Part shown: piece after piece, positions 60,542 through 64,000 of the stretch
How positions within the stretch are numbered: the first letter of the stretch is position 1
Layout: each line of letters opens with the position of its first letter
Source: Nitrosococcus wardiae
Lineage (GTDB): Bacteria; Pseudomonadota; Gammaproteobacteria; Nitrosococcales; Nitrosococcaceae
Assembly (NCBI RefSeq): GCF_004421105.1
Contig: NZ_CP038033.1
Span: 2,747,659 to 2,811,658, forward strand
DNA: 64,000 nt
Direction: 5' to 3'
Translations under genes and position numbers: made by a program
Notes under the pieces: model-generated
The model's database searches: none
Told to the model about the DNA's origin: nothing
The model's input: only the letters and a program-made list of their open reading frames with translations

Positions 60542-62362
60542 ATGCTAAACCACGCCTTTGATGCCTCTGCTTTCCTAAAAGGATTGACTTCTCGTCCAGG
60601 CGTTTACCGCATGTTGGATGCAGAAGGCAAAGTCCTCTACGTAGGCAAGGCACGAAATCTCAAAAGACGTTTAAGCAGTTATTTTCGAAAATCTGGCCTA
60701 GCGCCTAAAACCCGTGCTTTGGTCAATCAAATTTATGAGATTGAAACCATCGTCACCCATACCGAAAATGAAGCGCTAATTCTAGAAAATAATCTCATCA
60801 AAGCGTTGCAACCCCGCTATAATGTCTTACTAAAGGATGATAAAAATTATCCTTATGTATTTCTTTCTAGTGACGATTTCCCTCGCTTAGGGTTTCATCG
60901 GGGAGCGAAGAGAGTTCCTGGTCAATATTTTGGCCCCTATCCGAGTATAGGGTCAGTGCGACAGACACTGAGATTACTCCAGGAAGTTTTTCCAGTGCGT
61001 CAGTGCGAGGATAGCTTTTATCGCAACCGTTCTCGTCCCTGTTTACAATACCAGATTAAGCGTTGCACTGCTCCCTGTGTGGGTCTGATTGACAAGGAAA
61101 GTTACCACCAAGATGTTCAGCATGCAATAATGTTTCTAGAAGGGCGGGATCAACAGGTGATTGATGAGTTGGCCGCACGAATGGAGAAGGCCTCTCAACA
61201 ACTTGCCTTTGAACAGGCGGCCTTTTACCGGGATCGGATTGGCAGTTTGCGCAGGATTCAAGAACGTCAGTATATCAGCGGTAAGGAAATGGATATCGAC
61301 GTACTTGGAGTAGCAGTCAGAGGGGGAGTGGCCTGTGTAGAAGTTTTTTTTATTCGCGGTGGACGGAACTTGGGAAATAAAACTTTCTTACCAAAATTTC
61401 AAGGGAACCTTACTCCAAGAGAATTACTTTCCGCCTTTATTCCCCAATATTACTTCAACCGAGAGATTCCGCCAACCTTAGTTTTAAGTCATCAACCTGA
61501 GGATATGGAATTATTGGCTGAGGTACTCAGCGAACAGGCCGGAAAAAAAATTATGCTGCTTAGGCCAACCCGAGGTTCTAAAATACGTTGGGTAAAGATG
61601 GCCTTAACAAATGCCGAAATTAACTTAAGCCGTCGCCTGGTAAAAAGGACCAACATTACCCAACGCTTAGAAAGTCTGCAGCAGTTACTTGGATGGACTA
61701 ATTTGCCGCAACGTATTGAATGTTTTGATATTAGTCATACCGGGGGAAAAGCCACTGTGGCCTCCTGTGTGGTCTTTGACAAAGAGGGTCCCTGTAACAC
61801 CGATTACCGTCGCTTTAATATTGAAGGGATCACGCCCGGGGATGACTATGCGGCCCTGCGCCAAGCCTTAACCCGACGCTATCGCCGACTTAAGAAAGGG
61901 GAGGGTAAACTCCCCGATCTGCTGGTAATTGATGGCGGTAAGGGGCAATTGGCCCAGGCGGTTACCGTTCTTAGAGAAATGGAAATTGAGGAAATTACAG
62001 TACTAGGAATTGCCAAGGGACCTGAGCGTAAAGCAGGGAAGGAAACCCTGTTTTTGGCAGGACATGATACTCCAATCATCGTCGCCCCGGATTCTCCCGC
62101 CTTGCATCTATTGCAGCATCTCCGGGATGAAGCCCATCGCTTTGCCGTTGCCAATCATCGCCAGCGCCGGATTAAAGGGCATAAGATTTCTCCTTTGGAG
62201 ACGATCCCGGGTCTCGGTCCCAAACGGCGACAGAAACTATTGATCCAATTAGGCGGATTGCGAGAAGTCGCCCGGGCAGGGGTCGAAGAACTAGTTCGTG
62301 TGCCGGGAATCAGCTTGGATCTAGCGCAACGTATTTATGACTCCTTTCATGGACGGGAATGA
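60542..62362 (+). CDS. uvrC: Excinuclease ABC subunit C
   Basis: 606 residues, normal length. Makes both cuts in nucleotide excision repair. GIY-YIG domain: RPGVYRMLDAEGKVLYVGKA (~19-38). Also the Cys cluster CLQYQIKRCTAPCVGLI (~160-177), UVR motif (~205-235), RNase H-like domain IECFDISHTGGKATVASCVV and LLVIDGGKGQLAQA, and C-terminal (HhH)2 (LETIPGLGPKRRQKLLIQLG, LVRVPGISLDLAQRIYD). TAGGAG precedes the ATG. Its stop overlaps a possible pgsA start (ATGA). Confidence 0.97.
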   Translation: MLNHAFDASAFLKGLTSRPGVYRMLDAEGKVLYVGKARNLKRRLSSYFRKSGLAPKTRALVNQIYEIETIVTHTENEALILENNLIKALQPRYNVLLKDDKNYPYVFLSSDDFPRLGFHRGAKRVPGQYFGPYPSIGSVRQTLRLLQEVFPVRQCEDSFYRNRSRPCLQYQIKRCTAPCVGLIDKESYHQDVQHAIMFLEGRDQQVIDELAARMEKASQQLAFEQAAFYRDRIGSLRRIQERQYISGKEMDIDVLGVAVRGGVACVEVFFIRGGRNLGNKTFLPKFQGNLTPRELLSAFIPQYYFNREIPPTLVLSHQPEDMELLAEVLSEQAGKKIMLLRPTRGSKIRWVKMALTNAEINLSRRLVKRTNITQRLESLQQLLGWTNLPQRIECFDISHTGGKATVASCVVFDKEGPCNTDYRRFNIEGITPGDDYAALRQALTRRYRRLKKGEGKLPDLLVIDGGKGQLAQAVTVLREMEIEEITVLGIAKGPERKAGKETLFLAGHDTPIIVAPDSPALHLLQHLRDEAHRFAVANHRQRRIKGHKISPLETIPGLGPKRRQKLLIQLGGLREVARAGVEELVRVPGISLDLAQRIYDSFHGRE

Positions 62363-62424
62363 GGGTGAACCTAAGTGGGAATAGCTGTGGTAAGGTAAAG
62401 GCTCCGTTAGTTTTTGAGCGGAAA

Positions 62425-63012
62425 ATGGCTAAGTTCATGCCTATCTACACGATTCCTAATTTAATGACGGTGCTCCGTATTGTCGCCATTCCTATTTTAG
62501 TGGTGGTATTTTACCTTCCTGTACCCTATGCTCGCGGGATTTGCGCGGCGTTGTTTGGTTTGGCGGCCATTACCGACTGGTTAGATGGTTACTTGGCGAG
62601 GCGTTGGCAGCAAACCTCCCCATTTGGGGCTTTTCTTGATCCCGTCGCTGATAAATTAATGGTAGTCGTGGCCTTGATATTGCTTCTACAGAGCCATCCT
62701 TCCGTGCCAATGGCTCTGTCAGTGGCGGTGATCGTTGGCCGGGAACTGACGATATCCGCACTGCGAGAATGGATGGCAGAAATTGGGTTACGCGCTAGCG
62801 TCGCCGTATCCATGCTAGGAAAATTCAAAACTACCTTTCAGATGATTGCGGTTTTTCTGCTGCTCTATCAAGATCCTATTGGACCGATTCCGATATGGGA
62901 AATTGGTTTAGTCCTTCTCTATATCGCGGTGGCCTTAACGTTGGGGTCAATGATCGTTTATCTTAATGCTGCCTGGGCGGCACTGTCTGGACAGGCGGAA
63001 GATCGGGCTTAG
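62425..63012 (+). CDS. pgsA: CDP-diacylglycerol-glycerol-3-phosphate phosphatidyltransferase
   Basis: 195 residues from the ATG at 62425; an ATG at 62359 overlapping the uvrC stop would add 22 residues not expected for the family. Makes phosphatidylglycerophosphate. IPNLMTVLRIVAIPILVVVF start and the CDP-alcohol transferase motif DWLDGYLARRWQQTSPFGAF then LDPVADK (DGX2ARX8GX3DX3D) are complete. About five membrane helices. uvrC-pgsA linkage is conserved in gammaproteobacteria. Confidence 0.95.
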   Translation: MAKFMPIYTIPNLMTVLRIVAIPILVVVFYLPVPYARGICAALFGLAAITDWLDGYLARRWQQTSPFGAFLDPVADKLMVVVALILLLQSHPSVPMALSVAVIVGRELTISALREWMAEIGLRASVAVSMLGKFKTTFQMIAVFLLLYQDPIGPIPIWEIGLVLLYIAVALTLGSMIVYLNAAWAALSGQAEDRA

Positions 63013-63013
63013 C

Positions 63014-63041
63014 TTGACATAGAAAAGTTCGCTGTTACAAT
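63014..63041 (+). promoter_or_regulatory. Sigma-70 promoter for the tRNA genes
   Basis: TTGACA (63014-63019), 16-base spacer, TACAAT (63036-63041), about 14 bases before the tRNA-Gly gene. It begins just after the pgsA stop. Confidence 0.75.
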
Positions 63042-63055
63042 AAATACCGCATTGG

Positions 63056-63131
<76 letters not shown>

Positions 63132-63196
63132 AATCATATTCTGATAATTTTCAGGGATTTCCTCCCTTAGTATAATCTTTAAAATTATCCAATTTA

Positions 63197-63270
63197 GGCT
63201 GGGTGGCAGAGTGGTCATGCAGCGGCCTGCAAAGCCGTGGACGCCGGTTCGATTCCGACCCCAGCCTCCA
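63197..63270 (+). tRNA. tRNA-Cys (anticodon GCA)
   Basis: 74 nt. Acceptor GGCTGGG/CCCAGCC, anticodon stem GCGGC/GCCGT with loop CTGCAAA (GCA), T arm CCGGTTCGATTCCGACC, encoded TCCA end. Confidence 0.96.
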
Positions 63271-63447
63271 TTCCTTAAGTGGATATAAGTTGAAGTATTG
63301 CTTCATCGTTGAATTCGCGTTAAAGTTCCCTAGGTTAGGAATCTTAGGAACCAGGAAGGTGCAGATCCCACGCTCATTTTGTCGGGCTGATAAATAAAAT
63401 TAAAGTTGGTAGCGTCGAAATTCCGAAGAACAAGTATAGCCCCCAAG

Positions 63448-63781
63448 GCCCGGGTGGCGAAATAGGTAGACGCAAGGGACTTAGTCACTTGAGCACCTAG
63501 ATGGGAAACCTCTAGCGTGAATGGAGTCAAATTCGGGGAAACCTCAGCACTTTTTAAGGTGGTGGCAATCCCGAGCTAAGCCTTATTTAAAGGAAAGTGT
63601 AGAGACTTAACGGCTCCTACCTAAGTTTATTGTTTCGGGTCCCAGACGAGGCACTGAATAGGGTAAAGATAAAGTCCAGACCACAAATGTGTTTTATTAA
63701 GCACAGCAGCGAAAGTTGTAGCGGGTAAGAAAATCCCTTGGGGGAAACCCCGTGCCGGTTCGATTCCGGCCCCGGGCACCA
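63448..63781 (+). tRNA. tRNA-Leu (anticodon UAA), split by an intron
   Basis: Exons 63448-63482 and 63730-63781 join into an 87-nt tRNA. Acceptor GCCCGGG pairs with CCCGGGC, followed by A and CCA. The anticodon stem AGGGA/TCCCT is formed by both exons, with loop CTTAAAA, so the anticodon is UAA and the break lies after U34. The variable arm TTGGGGGAAACCCCGT and the T arm GCCGGTTCGATTCCGGC are intact. The position after Gly and Cys equals E. coli glyW-cysT-leuZ. Confidence 0.93.
63483..63729 (+). ncRNA. Group I intron (IC3-like) in tRNA-Leu(UAA)
   Basis: 247 nt. The exon ends in U and the intron ends in G (GGGTAAG), as the group I mechanism requires. CTT at the exon end can pair with GAG at 63491-63493 to form P1 with a U-G pair at the splice site. 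Core elements: ATTCGGGGAAACCTC (P/J4), GCAATCCCGAGCTAAGCC (Q), GTGTAGAGACTTAACGG (R), and GGGTAAAGATAAAGTCC (S). These closely follow the cyanobacterial tRNA-Leu intron as I recall it. No endonuclease gene inside. Confidence 0.9.
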
Positions 63782-63798
63782 TCGAAGATATAAAAAAA

Positions 63799-63828
63799 AA
63801 GCCTCAGGCCTTAATAGACCTGAGGCTT
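63799..63828. terminator. Terminator after the tRNA genes
   Basis: 10-bp stem AAGCCTCAGG / CCTGAGGCTT with a 10-base loop, flanked by a run of A on the left and TTTATT on the right, so it could work in both directions. Confidence 0.85.
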
Positions 63829-64000
63829 TATTCGATTCGCTACCAAGATGGCCGGATTTTCATCGCCAATGACCGCAGGAGACTTCGATGGATATATAAC
63901 CGGCAAGATCTGGCGGTGCTGCTGCCGACGCGGCCAAGCAGGGCAGTATACACCACTGTATTTCGTAACTTCGGCCTCCACCACCGGCGGTGGAGACGGG
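63829..64000. other. Unassigned end of window
   Basis: 170 bases without a gene I can support. A 7-bp inverted repeat CTCCACC/GGTGGAG lies at 63976-63995. Both strands have short open frames cut by the window edge. Confidence 0.3.

Overview
The window reads as a chromosomal segment of a gammaproteobacterium. Supporting signs are the uvrC-pgsA-tRNA(Gly)-tRNA(Cys)-tRNA(Leu) order that also occurs in E. coli, the apaG-apaH neighbourhood, and many proteobacterial DUF families. The overall flavour (AttH/CrtC-like protein, DUF3330, DUF1326/DUF2182, a caa3-type oxidase, a chromosomal KfrA-like protein) suggests the Chromatiales and perhaps a Nitrosococcus-like organism. That placement rests on recollection and was not tested.

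Layout. 0-7.4 kb: a histidine kinase, a decayed small gene, a degenerate FixJ-type regulator, an EF-hand protein, a PgpA-like phosphatase, a DUF2459 protein and a secreted AttH/CrtC protein. 7.8-15.6 kb: one giant secreted RHS/YD protein with a teneurin-like domain order, followed by a small membrane ORF. 16-19.7 kb: DUF3330, a ComA-like synthase overlapping an MmgE/PrpD protein, TspO, and a small protein with a RiPP-leader-like N-terminus. 20.3-25.5 kb: a GC-rich, translationally coupled caa3-type oxidase operon (CoxB-cytochrome c, fused CoxA/CoxC, a membrane protein, a 26-residue ORF, a triheme cytochrome c). 25.7-30.6 kb: DUF4342, pgl-glk-apaG, apaH and an oligopeptide-binding lipoprotein. 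30.6-33.4 kb, minus strand: an operon of DUF938, beta-carbonic anhydrase, SDR and DUF2182. 33.7-38 kb: a sigma-54 activator, a nuclease, and a decayed patch with a transposase fragment and duplicated sequences. 38-45.4 kb: a glycosyltransferase-like protein, DUF1326, a DUF3592-LemA-M48 operon, CHAD and macro-domain proteins. 45.4-48 kb: paired hairpins, a broken channel gene and an orphan tyrosine recombinase. 48-57.2 kb: an intradiol dioxygenase, an ExeA-like ATPase, then a cupin / beta-barrel candidate / degenerate GGDEF / ligase-ACP-acyltransferase cluster, and a Vgb-like propeller. 57.5-64 kb: kfrA with a candidate operator, a phosphoesterase, a secreted protein, uvrC, pgsA and three tRNA genes.

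Most notable: (1) tRNA-Leu(UAA) is split inside its anticodon by a 247-nt group I intron; (2) the RHS protein shares the TTR-like / plug / NHL / YD-shell order of animal teneurins; (3) the oxidase cluster holds a coupled 26-codon ORF and lacks the usual K-channel lysine; (4) a 94-residue protein has a RiPP-like leader; (5) a KfrA-like protein sits downstream of a perfect 12-bp inverted repeat. All assignments come from reading the sequence and remembered family motifs; no searches were run.
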